In this document: positions 1-6,694 of the stretch, in pieces
Layout of the letters: each line of letters opens with the position of its first letter
Numbering within the stretch: position 1 is the stretch's first letter
From: Candidatus Methanodesulfokora sp.
GTDB lineage: Archaea; Korarchaeota; Korarchaeia; Korarchaeales; Korarchaeaceae
Length of the DNA stretch: 9,028 bases
Direction: 5' to 3'
NCBI GenBank assembly: GCA_023269865.1
Contig: JAGDWR010000068.1
Span: forward strand, 17,278 to 26,305
Notes under the pieces: model-generated
Told to the model about the DNA's origin: nothing
Databases searched by the model: none
The model's input: the letters and a program-made list of their open reading frames with translations, nothing else
Position numbers and translations under genes: made by a program

Positions 1-41
1 CTATAAGCTAAATTTTGAGCTCTTGCTACAAGTGAAAACAG

Positions 42-49
42 TTTTTAAG
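42..49 (+). promoter_or_regulatory. Probable TATA box for ribK
   Basis: The A/T-rich element TTTTTAAG is centred about 28 bp before the ATG at 74. This is the spacing expected for an archaeal TATA box driving a leaderless transcript. If ribK autoregulates, as RbkR proteins can, its operator would overlap or flank this element, but I see no clear palindrome in the 73 bp available. Confidence 0.4.
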
Positions 50-73
50 TAGGATGCGGAGGCAAATGGTAAC

Positions 74-775
74 ATGACAATAAGCGATAGAACAAGCCAG
101 AGGATTGTTCTGCTTCTTATATCTCTAATTCAGTCAGGAGGAAGGGATAGACCTATTGGTCTATCAGATCTAACGGAATTCACAGGTATACCAAAACCTA
201 CGCTGGCCAGATGGCTCAAGGAGGCTGAAAATGGTGGATATGTAATGAGAATAGTCAGAGGAAAAAGGCATCACTTTATGGTAAGCGTGAAGGGATTGGC
301 TCTCCTTGAAGGAGTATGCGAACTTATATCATTAAGAGAAAAACCAATCGACAGAATTGCTGGTGAAGTCTTCACAGGGCTTGGAGAAGGAGCATACTAC
401 ATGTCGCTTGAGGGCTATAAAAGGGAGTTTCTCAAGCATTTAGGCTATGAGCCTTTTAAGGGAACCCTTAATCTGAGGGTAATATCAAAGTCAGCCATAT
501 ATAATATTATAAAATGGACTGAAAGGGTAAAACCAATCGTGGTGCCAGGATTTACGGAATCAGGAAGAACATTTGGAAGCGTAAGAGTTTATCCAATCAG
601 GCTAAATGGAGAGCTGTGCCACGCTATCTTCCCCGAAAGAAGACATTATAATGCAGATGTTGTAGAGGTCATATCTAAGGATAACTTAAGAGGAAAACTA
701 AATTTGAAAGACGGAGATATAGTGACCATAGATCTACTCGATTGGACTAGTAACAATAAAAATAATATATACTAA
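74..775 (+). CDS. ribK: CTP-dependent riboflavin kinase with N-terminal winged helix (RbkR-type)
   Basis: The product (233 aa) should phosphorylate riboflavin to FMN using CTP, the archaeal DUF120/MJ0056 reaction, in the cytosol. Residues 1-80 look like a winged helix-turn-helix (LSDLTEFTGIPKPTLARWL at 30-48, then the basic wing around 59-68). The kinase domain follows from about 100: GLGEGAYYMSLEGY (102-115), KGTLNL (129-134, whose Thr131 and Asn133 match the family's Mg-binding T-x-N), RTFGSVRVYP (165-174), and IFPERRHYNADVVEVI leading to LKDGD (211-215). HTH-plus-kinase fusions are known as RbkR, a bifunctional enzyme and repressor/activator of riboflavin genes in archaea; a regulatory role here is inferred from architecture. 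The ATG at 74 is chosen. A nearer ATG at 66 gives only three codons, and GGAGG at 58-62 is 11 nt away, too far to decide the start. A TATA-like element at 42-49 would give a leaderless message. No riboflavin biosynthesis gene lies in the window. Confidence 0.9.
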   Translation: MTISDRTSQRIVLLLISLIQSGGRDRPIGLSDLTEFTGIPKPTLARWLKEAENGGYVMRIVRGKRHHFMVSVKGLALLEGVCELISLREKPIDRIAGEVFTGLGEGAYYMSLEGYKREFLKHLGYEPFKGTLNLRVISKSAIYNIIKWTERVKPIVVPGFTESGRTFGSVRVYPIRLNGELCHAIFPERRHYNADVVEVISKDNLRGKLNLKDGDIVTIDLLDWTSNNKNNIY

Positions 776-790
776 TAAAATTGTAAAAAG
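775..790 (-). terminator. Possible U-tract terminator after the amidohydrolase gene
   Basis: Read on the minus strand, the sequence 30-50 nt past the amidohydrolase stop contains CTTTTTACAATTTTATT. These two T-runs are of the kind archaeal RNA polymerase uses for intrinsic termination without a stable hairpin. On the plus strand the same bases are A-rich and would not terminate ribK. The site is short, so the call is tentative. Confidence 0.35.
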
Positions 791-822
791 CCTCATTCTG
801 TTATTAAGTTTCGAATACAGAC

Positions 823-2385
823 CTACACATGACCTGTACCGTTAAAAACCCTGATTCCGCCAACATAAGTTTCTAATACCTTTAATTTTCTCAAATCATC
901 AGCTTCAAAGGGATCTCTATTAACAACTATAAAATCAGCGAGTTTTCCCTTCTCAAGAGAGCCCAAGTTCTCTTCATCAAATAGAGCATAAGCCGATCCC
1001 TTAGTATAACAGTAAAGGGCATCCTCCAGATCTAAGCATTCACCTTTTGTGATATCATAAAGAGGTAAAGATTCGCCTCCTCTTGTCACGGCAGCATGTA
1101 AAGTTTCCCATGGATTCAAGTTCTCCACGGGACAATCTGTCCCAAAACTGAGATTTATGCCGCTTAAAAGCATATTCTTGAATCGATAAACCCATTTAGC
1201 TCTCCTTTTTCCGACTCTTTTAACCACCCACCAATCAGATACTATGAAATGAGGCTGGACAGAGACCACAACTCCAAGATTGCTGATTCTCGCAATTTGA
1301 TCATCTCTAACTACAGATGCATGCTCTATTCTATGTCTTTTTCCAAAAGTTCCAACCTTTTCATATACATCGAGTATCATGTCAATCGTCCTATCCCCTA
1401 TGCCATGTATTGCTAGCTGGAGTCCGTTTTTATCAGCCTCCTCAACTATTTTCATTAGCTCATCTCTGCTTATATTTGGGCCGCCGCTTGTGGGCGAATC
1501 AGAGTATGGTTCTGAAAGCCAAGCTGTCCTAGCTCCCAGAGAGCCATCTGCTAATATCTTCAATCCATTTACTCGCAGGAATTCATCTCCAAATCCCCCT
1601 CTTATTCCTAAATCCTCCAATAGCTTCAAAGTATCCGGATTTAGATAAACTCTAACTCTTATTTTCAATTTTTTCTCACTTTTTAAGCGATGTAAAGCCA
1701 TCAGACTGTTTCTATCACAACTAACAAATCCAACTGTTGTTACCCCCTGAGATGCAGCAAAATCCATGGCATTGCAGAGAAACCTCATGTAATCCTCTTG
1801 TGTTAAATCCTCTTTCACCTTTTCTCTTGCTTTTTCGAATGCTTTTTCCACAATAACACCGATAGGATCTCCCTTATCGTTTTTAATTACATCTGGATTC
1901 TCTTTTTCAAGTAATCCGGTGATCTCCATTGCTTTAGTGTTGAGAACAGCAGCATGAAGACATATTCTAGTGAGCATGACAGGCTTATCCTTAATAACAT
2001 CATCTAGATCCCATCTAGTCGGAAATCTTTTTTCTTTTAACCTCTCCTGGTCCCATCCATGTCCTAATACCCATTTACCCCTTTCAATATACAGTTTAAG
2101 CCTTCTCTTCAGCTCCTCTATGCTTTCAACGTCCTTTAGATTAAGCATCTCCAGATACATGCCAAGCTCATCCAGATGGACATGTGAGTCAATGAAACCA
2201 GGAAGGACTACCCTTTCTTTGAGATCTATGACTCTTAGGTCAAGTGAATCCGCTATACCCCTTGCCCTACCCTCATCACCAGCATAAGCTACTCTGCCGT
2301 TTATAACAACAAGCGAGTTTGCTGTCTTTGTCGGTTTAAAGGAGAGGTATATCTTCCCATTAACAAGACAAAACGAGTTGTCCAC
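823..2385 (-). CDS. Metal-dependent amidohydrolase, YtcJ-like (amidohydrolase_3 family)
   Basis: A 520-aa cytosolic hydrolase of the amidohydrolase superfamily, subgroup amidohydrolase_3 (YtcJ/exoenzyme-regulatory type). Visible signatures in order are: the N-terminal beta-sandwich ending in LPGFIDSHVH, with metal ligands His68 and His70; RICLHAAVLN (140-149), the conserved His loop of this subgroup; LKILADGSLGARTAW (275-289), with a candidate metal-bridging Lys276; AIHGIGD with His327; HRIEHA with His355; FGTDCPVE with catalytic Asp417; and the closing sandwich strand GKLADFIVV (480-488). All metal ligands are present and the length is usual for the family, so the enzyme should be active. 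Substrates in this subgroup are diverse (N-acyl or cyclic amides, formamides) and cannot be told from sequence. The start is GTG at 2385, the first possible codon after an in-frame TAA immediately upstream. Neighbours give no pathway clue: ribK is convergent and the RuBisCO-like gene divergent. Confidence 0.85.
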   Translation of the reverse strand: MDNSFCLVNGKIYLSFKPTKTANSLVVINGRVAYAGDEGRARGIADSLDLRVIDLKERVVLPGFIDSHVHLDELGMYLEMLNLKDVESIEELKRRLKLYIERGKWVLGHGWDQERLKEKRFPTRWDLDDVIKDKPVMLTRICLHAAVLNTKAMEITGLLEKENPDVIKNDKGDPIGVIVEKAFEKAREKVKEDLTQEDYMRFLCNAMDFAASQGVTTVGFVSCDRNSLMALHRLKSEKKLKIRVRVYLNPDTLKLLEDLGIRGGFGDEFLRVNGLKILADGSLGARTAWLSEPYSDSPTSGGPNISRDELMKIVEEADKNGLQLAIHGIGDRTIDMILDVYEKVGTFGKRHRIEHASVVRDDQIARISNLGVVVSVQPHFIVSDWWVVKRVGKRRAKWVYRFKNMLLSGINLSFGTDCPVENLNPWETLHAAVTRGGESLPLYDITKGECLDLEDALYCYTKGSAYALFDEENLGSLEKGKLADFIVVNRDPFEADDLRKLKVLETYVGGIRVFNGTGHV

Positions 2386-2405
2386 TTAATCTCAGACTCT
2401 TTATC

Positions 2406-2415
2406 TCAATAAAAA
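2406..2415 (-). promoter_or_regulatory. Probable TATA box for the amidohydrolase gene
   Basis: On the minus strand TTTTTATTGA is centred about 26 bp before the GTG start at 2385, matching archaeal TATA spacing for a leaderless mRNA. No Shine-Dalgarno-like sequence precedes the GTG, which agrees with leaderless translation. Confidence 0.4.
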
Positions 2416-2482
2416 CCTATCTGCTAATGCTAATTTTTCTCCTTTTCTCTCCAATCTTAAATTAAACCTCATTAAAGAAATG

Positions 2483-2488
2483 TTTAAA
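2483..2488 (+). promoter_or_regulatory. Probable TATA box for the RuBisCO-like gene
   Basis: TTTAAA preceded by purine-rich AGAAATG (BRE-like) lies in the 134-bp divergent spacer. About 26 bp downstream is position 2512, so transcription would begin after the TTG at 2502 but before the ATG at 2520. This supports the ATG as the real start. Confidence 0.45.
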
Positions 2489-2510
2489 TCCAGTTGCGGG
2501 CTTGGAATTA

Positions 2511-2514
2511 GAGG
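2511..2514 (+). promoter_or_regulatory. Shine-Dalgarno GAGG that decides the start of the RuBisCO-like gene
   Basis: GAGG sits 5 nt before the ATG at 2520. The alternative upstream TTG at 2502 has no comparable motif and probably lies outside the transcript. Confidence 0.45.
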
Positions 2515-2519
2515 ATTTT

Positions 2520-3632
2520 ATGAACTCCACTGAGGCTTTGAGGCTGAAATTCACTGTGAGGGAGAATCATGATTTATTCATAAAATGGTTTGAGAGGATA
2601 AAAAAATGGGTTGAGACGGATTTAGAGAGATCTCTGCTTGAGCTAAACAACGAGGGGGATGTATTTTATGTTCAAGTACCAAGAACTATTTTTGACATAA
2701 ATTCTGGTCTTCTTCAATCCCTAGCCCTGGTGATAAATAGTCTGCCTCATGGAAACATCAGGCTGGAGGATGTCGAGGCTGATTTTTCCTATATGTCTGG
2801 GCCCTCAAACGGTGCTGAGGGAATAATACGATCCTTCGGCACAAGAGGAGTTATTCTAGGTGCGGTTTTAAGACCCATTCAGGGGATACATCCAGCGGAT
2901 CTAGCAGATGTTTCATATAAACTTATATCCGCTGGCTTGGACTTTATAAGGGATATTCCAGGCTTGATTGACCAGGAAGCATCCCAAATAGGTCTAAGGA
3001 TCTCCTTGATAGGTGAAAAAATAGATAAGGTCAAAGAGGAAACTGGAAGAAGAGCAGTTTACTGGGTAAATGTTACTTCTAGGCTTGGAAAACTCATAGA
3101 TATAGTCCAGAAATCTCTTGATAATGGGACAAGAACCTTGTTTTACGATCTAAGCATAGGATGTATGGATGGAATTACTGCGATTAGAGAGGCGTTCGGG
3201 AAAAAGGTGTTCTTGTATGTGAATCTACCATCTTATCAAAGCCCATTTTCTCCATCAATACTCGCCAAATTTGCCAGATTATATGGTGCTGATATCGTAG
3301 AAAGACCTGGTTACTATGGAACAAACAGAGAAGAGGTTTCTAACATAGACAGAGCTCTTGCATCAGACATAGGGGTTAAGAAATCTCTGCCTGCAGCAAG
3401 AAACATTCATCCAGGAGAAGTAGAGGCAAATCTAGCCATTTTCGGCGAAGAACAAGCAATAATAGCCGATGAGGCAGTGTATGGGCACCCTATGGGGGAA
3501 GAAGCAGGAGTTAGATCCATGAGAGAATGTATAGATGCTTTTCTTAGGGGAGAGAAGCTTCCGGAGATAATTAATAGTTATGAAGAGATAAAAATAGCAG
3601 TGGAAAAGTGGGGTATTCTTGCTGTTCAGTGA
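2520..3632 (+). CDS. RuBisCO-like protein (form IV-type, catalytic residues lost)
   Basis: A divergent RuBisCO large-chain homologue of 370 aa from ATG 2520 (376 from TTG 2502), shorter than the usual 410-470. The fold is recognisable from GPSNGAEGIIR (94-104, cf. GPxfGieGiR), GAVLRPIQGI (114-123), GLDFIRDIPG (139-148), ILAKFARLYGAD (247-258), NIHPGEVEANLAIFG (295-309) and YGHPMG (321-326). By motif alignment, Lys175 (spinach numbering) is Arg118, Lys177 is Ile120, the carbamylated Lys201 is Arg144, and metal ligands Asp203/Glu204 are Ile146/Pro147. The HRAMH strand is replaced by LYVNLPSY (232-239), and the loop-6 H-x-GTxxGK by RPGYYGTN (262-269). It therefore cannot use the normal carboxylase chemistry. 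Form IV proteins are known to act as enolases, isomerases or in unknown roles; the function here is unknown. It is convergent with the R15P isomerase gene, 23 bp away. The start is supported by GAGG and the TATA position. Confidence 0.82.
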   Translation: MNSTEALRLKFTVRENHDLFIKWFERIKKWVETDLERSLLELNNEGDVFYVQVPRTIFDINSGLLQSLALVINSLPHGNIRLEDVEADFSYMSGPSNGAEGIIRSFGTRGVILGAVLRPIQGIHPADLADVSYKLISAGLDFIRDIPGLIDQEASQIGLRISLIGEKIDKVKEETGRRAVYWVNVTSRLGKLIDIVQKSLDNGTRTLFYDLSIGCMDGITAIREAFGKKVFLYVNLPSYQSPFSPSILAKFARLYGADIVERPGYYGTNREEVSNIDRALASDIGVKKSLPAARNIHPGEVEANLAIFGEEQAIIADEAVYGHPMGEEAGVRSMRECIDAFLRGEKLPEIINSYEEIKIAVEKWGILAVQ

Positions 3633-3655
3633 TCCCAGCAATAAAGCTGCTAATA

Positions 3656-4660
3656 TCAATACTCACTCATCTCCACAGGAGTTTCCAATCCCTCCTTTAA
3701 AAATTTGGGCAAGCTTACGCTGGAAAACCATCCGAACTCCTCCTTTAGCACCAATATAGCTGCTTCTGGTGGAATTACACCCTTTTCTGTCACTATTAAA
3801 TCAACATAAGATGCAGGGGTGACATCAAAAGCCGGATTCCTCACTTTTACCCCTGGGTTATCCCTTAGATACTGCGTATCCACTATCTCATCGGCAGGCC
3901 TCTCCTCTATTCTTATAAGAGATCCTAAAACAGTTTCAGGAGAGAACTTATAGGTTTCAGCAGCCACAATAAAGTTAACTCTAGCCTCATGGGCAGCTAA
4001 AGCAATCATGGAAGTCCCTATCTTGTTCACTACAGCCCCATTTGCAGCTACAGCATCAGCTCCTACAACAACTTTATCCACATGCTCCATGAAGAATCTA
4101 GCAGCCGAATCAACTATGAGAGATACTGGAATTCCTTCCTTGGCAAGTATGGAGGCAGTTATCCTTCCTTGATATCTGGGCCTAGTTTCAGTTGATATCA
4201 CCTCAAATTTCTTCCCACTTCTCCACGCATTCACTAATATGCTGACAGCAGCAGTGCTATGGCAATGCGTCATTATAACATCTCCATCCTCTATTCTTCT
4301 CGATCCATACATTCCTATTAGGTCAACTGCTTTAAGGGAGTTCTTATAAAATTCATCTGATGCCCTAAATACGCTTTCCTTTATCTCCTCCTTGGTCCCT
4401 CCTCCTTCATATGCTCTATATGCTCTGACCATCACGTACCTTAACGCATTTGGCAAGGACACCGCTGTCGGCCTTGTAGACAGGAGCACCTTTGCAGCAT
4501 TATCAAGGTCCCTCATAAACTCCTCTCTGCTATCAGCCTCTGATTTAGCTGCTGCTATGCTTAATCCCTTTACAGCAGCTCTAGCTATCTCACCAGCACC
4601 CCTTATTTTCATGTTTTTTATATCCTCTGCTAGCTTGATGACTTCCTCAGGCACTGTCAT
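3656..4660 (-). CDS. Ribose-1,5-bisphosphate isomerase (R15Pi, eIF2B-alpha/MtnA superfamily)
   Basis: A 334-aa enzyme that should convert ribose 1,5-bisphosphate to ribulose 1,5-bisphosphate in the archaeal AMP/nucleoside degradation route (AMP phosphorylase, R15Pi, form III RuBisCO). The N-terminal helical domain carries KIRGAGEIARAA (18-29); the RGAG form is typical of R15Pi, whereas methylthioribose-1-P isomerase MtnA has RGAPAIG. The Rossmann-like C-terminal domain has MTHCHSTAAV (130-139) with Cys133, STETRPRYQGR (156-166), VVVGADAVAANG (197-208) with Asp202, and NKIGTSMIALAAHE (212-225). Cys133 and Asp202 fall at the same positions as the catalytic pair known from the Thermococcus kodakarensis enzyme, so the protein is expected to be active. 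It starts with ATG at 4660, 33 bp from the divergent DUF72 start. The alternative reading as a regulatory aIF2B subunit is unlikely with both catalytic residues kept. Neither AMP phosphorylase nor a canonical RuBisCO lies in the window. Confidence 0.9.
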   Translation of the reverse strand: MTVPEEVIKLAEDIKNMKIRGAGEIARAAVKGLSIAAAKSEADSREEFMRDLDNAAKVLLSTRPTAVSLPNALRYVMVRAYRAYEGGGTKEEIKESVFRASDEFYKNSLKAVDLIGMYGSRRIEDGDVIMTHCHSTAAVSILVNAWRSGKKFEVISTETRPRYQGRITASILAKEGIPVSLIVDSAARFFMEHVDKVVVGADAVAANGAVVNKIGTSMIALAAHEARVNFIVAAETYKFSPETVLGSLIRIEERPADEIVDTQYLRDNPGVKVRNPAFDVTPASYVDLIVTEKGVIPPEAAILVLKEEFGWFSSVSLPKFLKEGLETPVEMSEY

Positions 4661-4664
4661 AAGA

Positions 4665-4673
4665 AATATATTT
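4665..4673 (+). promoter_or_regulatory. Probable TATA box for the DUF72 gene
   Basis: AATATATTT begins 4 bp outside the isomerase start codon and is centred about 25 bp before the DUF72 ATG at 4694. This predicts a leaderless transcript starting at or next to the ATG. Confidence 0.45.
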
Positions 4674-4683
4674 TGGCTGGATC

Positions 4684-4694
4684 ACTTTATTAAA
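4684..4694 (-). promoter_or_regulatory. Probable TATA box for the R15P isomerase gene
   Basis: On the minus strand TTTAATAAAGT is centred about 28 bp before the isomerase ATG at 4660 and touches the DUF72 start codon. There is no Shine-Dalgarno before the isomerase ATG, so leaderless translation is likely. The spacer therefore holds two crossed promoters in 33 bp. Confidence 0.4.
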
Positions 4695-5458
4695 TGCACA
4701 TCAAGGTAGGGTGTTGTGGTTTTTGCATCTCTAAAAAGAAATACTATAGTTTATTTAATGTAGTAGAAGTGCAGAATACATTTTATAAGATTATATCTAC
4801 AAAACTGGCTTCTTCCTGGAGAAAGGAATCTCCTGAGGGATTTGAGTTCGTTCCGAAGGCGTGGATGGCTCTCACTCATGATCCAAGTAGTACCTTCTGG
4901 AGAAAGAAAGGTCTTCCAACAGGAAAAAATGTCGGATTGCTTAGGTGCAGTGAAGATAATTTCAGATTGTGGAAGGAGTTTTTGGAGTCCATTAAACCCT
5001 TGAACCCAAAACTAGTAATTTTCCAGAGCCCTCCCTCTTTCGAGGCGACAGATGAGAATGTGGAAAGTGCTTACAAATTCTTCGAGTTTGTAAGAGGTGA
5101 TATAGAAAAAATAGGATGGGAGGTAAGACATGAGAGCTGGAAGGGTAAGATAGACGGTATTTTAAGGGAACTAGACGTAATACATGTGGTGGATCCTCTA
5201 TACGATGTGCCTGTGCTGATTGGAAAAACCTCATACTTCAGGCTTCATGGAGGGAGGGAGAAGGGAAAAATAGTATACAAATATAAATATAGAGATGAGG
5301 AGATATCCCGTCTTGTTAGATTCGTATCAGGCTTAAGCTCCGAGGTCTCATATGTGATGTTCAACAATTCTTACATGGGGGAGGATTCCCAGCGGTTCTT
5401 GAATATGCTGAGATCTATAGATACAACCAGCCCTCCAAGGAGCTCCAGTCCCATGTGA
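4694..5458 (+). CDS. DUF72 TIM-barrel protein of unknown function
   Basis: A 254-aa member of the DUF72 family (TIM-barrel fold, biochemical role not established). Family landmarks are VGCCGF at the N-terminus (5-10, where other members have IGTSGW), VEVQNTFY (24-31), FEFVPKAWMALTHD (50-63), LVIFQSPPSF (107-116), WEVRHESW (142-149), SYFRLHGG (180-187) and MFNNSYMGE (222-230). Length is normal. There is no signal peptide or membrane segment, so it is cytosolic. Unusual are Cys7, Cys8 and Cys11 clustered in the first barrel strand and turn, which could bind metal or form a disulfide; this is speculation. The ATG at 4694 is the only sensible start because the conserved VGCCGF strand follows within four residues. 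The last 15 codons overlap the crenactin tail; the residues there (TTSPPRSSSPM) lie past the conserved domain. Confidence 0.82.
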   Translation: MHIKVGCCGFCISKKKYYSLFNVVEVQNTFYKIISTKLASSWRKESPEGFEFVPKAWMALTHDPSSTFWRKKGLPTGKNVGLLRCSEDNFRLWKEFLESIKPLNPKLVIFQSPPSFEATDENVESAYKFFEFVRGDIEKIGWEVRHESWKGKIDGILRELDVIHVVDPLYDVPVLIGKTSYFRLHGGREKGKIVYKYKYRDEEISRLVRFVSGLSSEVSYVMFNNSYMGEDSQRFLNMLRSIDTTSPPRSSSPM

Positions 5459-6692
5459 GATCCTCCGGAACATAGTTTCCATATATTATTGACCCCCTCC
5501 ACACGCTAAACTGCGGATCCGTTATCATAGATGGCTGAGATTCAAGGCCTAATTCTCTCAGTTGTAGTCTCACTTTTTCTGGAGAGCTGACAGCTACCCC
5601 CTCCATTCCATCAGGAACTCTCCAATTGAAAGCACCTCCTGAGAGTATTATTCTCCTAACTAAGCTGGATTGTATCTCCACAGGAGTCTTGGATATGGAG
5701 AGCTTGATAGCCTCAGCTATGCTTACATTTCCTGGTATAACTTCTCCTCCTACTACAGTGTCAGCTGGTGGAGCGAACCCCCTCGTGTAATAGCTTTGGT
5801 AAAGCTCATGTCTCGGATTAAAGAAGAACTCGCCTATGAGAAATCTCATCCAAGCTTTGTCTCCCATGTCCACATTAACTGTAGTTCCGGGTATTGAAAA
5901 TCTACTTTTTACAGCTCCAACATGTGCTTTTGTCCATTCTATAGCCTTATCCAGATTTAACGGAACGAGACCAGCCATTTCCTTGAATATCCTGACGAAC
6001 TTCTCCTCTCTAGCTAAATCTGAATAACCTATGTCCTTTAATATCTGGGATGTTATCCTGTCAGAATCGTATCCGCCTCTATTCAGCGGAATCAGAGCAG
6101 CTCTTATCACATCTCTGCTTATGGGAGTAACTTGGGTGTTTCCATGACCTGACTCTATCACAGTGCATGTAGTAGCCTTTTCAGCTATTGCAACAGAAAG
6201 AGGCTGTGGTATTATTGTGACAGCTTTTATAAGACTTCCCCCATGTTCCTCATTTACCTCTCTGTGGATCTCAAACATTCTCTCATACATATAAGTTGGT
6301 GATTGAGCTGCAAGCGCAACTACAACATAAAAACCATCAAAAGGTCTTCCATTAGGATCGTACTTTCCAGGATAGTACTTCTCAAGCGCATATCTGACTA
6401 TCCTTTTTACTATTTTCCATCCCCGCTCATCATCTCTCGCTATAACACCGTTTCTCATGGGGTAATAGAGCCTGGATAAATCAGCTTTTGACTCCAAGTA
6501 CTCTGATACAGCAGGTCCTACTACAACCTCCTCGGCAGCAAGGCCTCTTATTTCAGCTGATACTTTGGAGATCCTGGGAAAATATCCCCTATTCTCTATG
6601 AAATCGGGATATTTCCCCCTCCATATAGGGCCAAATTTTACTAGACTTGTCCCAAAATCTAAAGCGAACACAGGTCTGACTATAACCCCCAA
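5415..6692 (-). CDS. Crenactin (archaeal actin homologue)
   Basis: A 425-aa actin-fold ATPase that closely resembles Pyrobaculum crenactin (about 432 aa), which forms actin-like filaments. The motifs are: phosphate-1 loop LDFGTSLVKFGPI (11-23), YPMRNGVIARDDERGW (77-92), VVVALAAQSPTYMYE (123-137), IIPQPLSVAIAE (160-171), phosphate-2 loop VIESGHGNTQV (178-188), LNRGGYDSDRIT (203-214), LKDIGYSDLAREE (218-230), adenosine motif ILSGGAFNWRVP (349-360), and C-terminal QFSVWRGSIIYGN (394-406). All nucleotide-binding loops are intact, so it should bind ATP and polymerise in the cytoplasm; a role in cell shape or DNA segregation is inferred from the family. The start is TTG at 6692, 2 bp after the alkyltransferase stop, with GAGGTG 5 nt upstream. 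Co-transcription with the repair gene is therefore likely. None of the arcadin partner genes seen next to Pyrobaculum crenactin is present here. Confidence 0.92.
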   Translation of the reverse strand: MGVIVRPVFALDFGTSLVKFGPIWRGKYPDFIENRGYFPRISKVSAEIRGLAAEEVVVGPAVSEYLESKADLSRLYYPMRNGVIARDDERGWKIVKRIVRYALEKYYPGKYDPNGRPFDGFYVVVALAAQSPTYMYERMFEIHREVNEEHGGSLIKAVTIIPQPLSVAIAEKATTCTVIESGHGNTQVTPISRDVIRAALIPLNRGGYDSDRITSQILKDIGYSDLAREEKFVRIFKEMAGLVPLNLDKAIEWTKAHVGAVKSRFSIPGTTVNVDMGDKAWMRFLIGEFFFNPRHELYQSYYTRGFAPPADTVVGGEVIPGNVSIAEAIKLSISKTPVEIQSSLVRRIILSGGAFNWRVPDGMEGVAVSSPEKVRLQLRELGLESQPSMITDPQFSVWRGSIIYGNYVPEDLTWDWSSLEGWLYL

Positions 6693-6694
6693 GC

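Noticed and set aside
66..77. ATG at 66 as the ribK start, 3 nt after GGAGG
   Set aside because: It reads only three codons before a TGA; the kinase frame begins at 74.
1317..1648. Plus-strand open frames opposite the amidohydrolase gene
   Set aside because: They are antisense shadows of the region encoding conserved metal-ligand motifs.
2502..3632. Reading the gene as a working form III RuBisCO
   Set aside because: The carbamylated lysine, both acidic metal ligands and the loop-6 lysine are all substituted at the aligned motifs.
3619..3641. Inverted repeat TTGCTG/CAGCAA across the end of the RuBisCO-like gene as a bidirectional terminator
   Set aside because: The stem is only 6 bp with an 11-nt loop and no adjoining T-run on either strand; it could be chance.
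3432..3659. Minus-strand open frame of 75 codons inside the RuBisCO-like gene
   Set aside because: It lies wholly opposite a conserved coding region and shows no recognisable domain.
3656..4660. Annotation as translation factor eIF2B subunit or as MtnA
   Set aside because: Cys133 and Asp202 are retained at the R15Pi positions, and the segment RGAGEIAR matches R15Pi rather than the RGAPAIG of MtnA.
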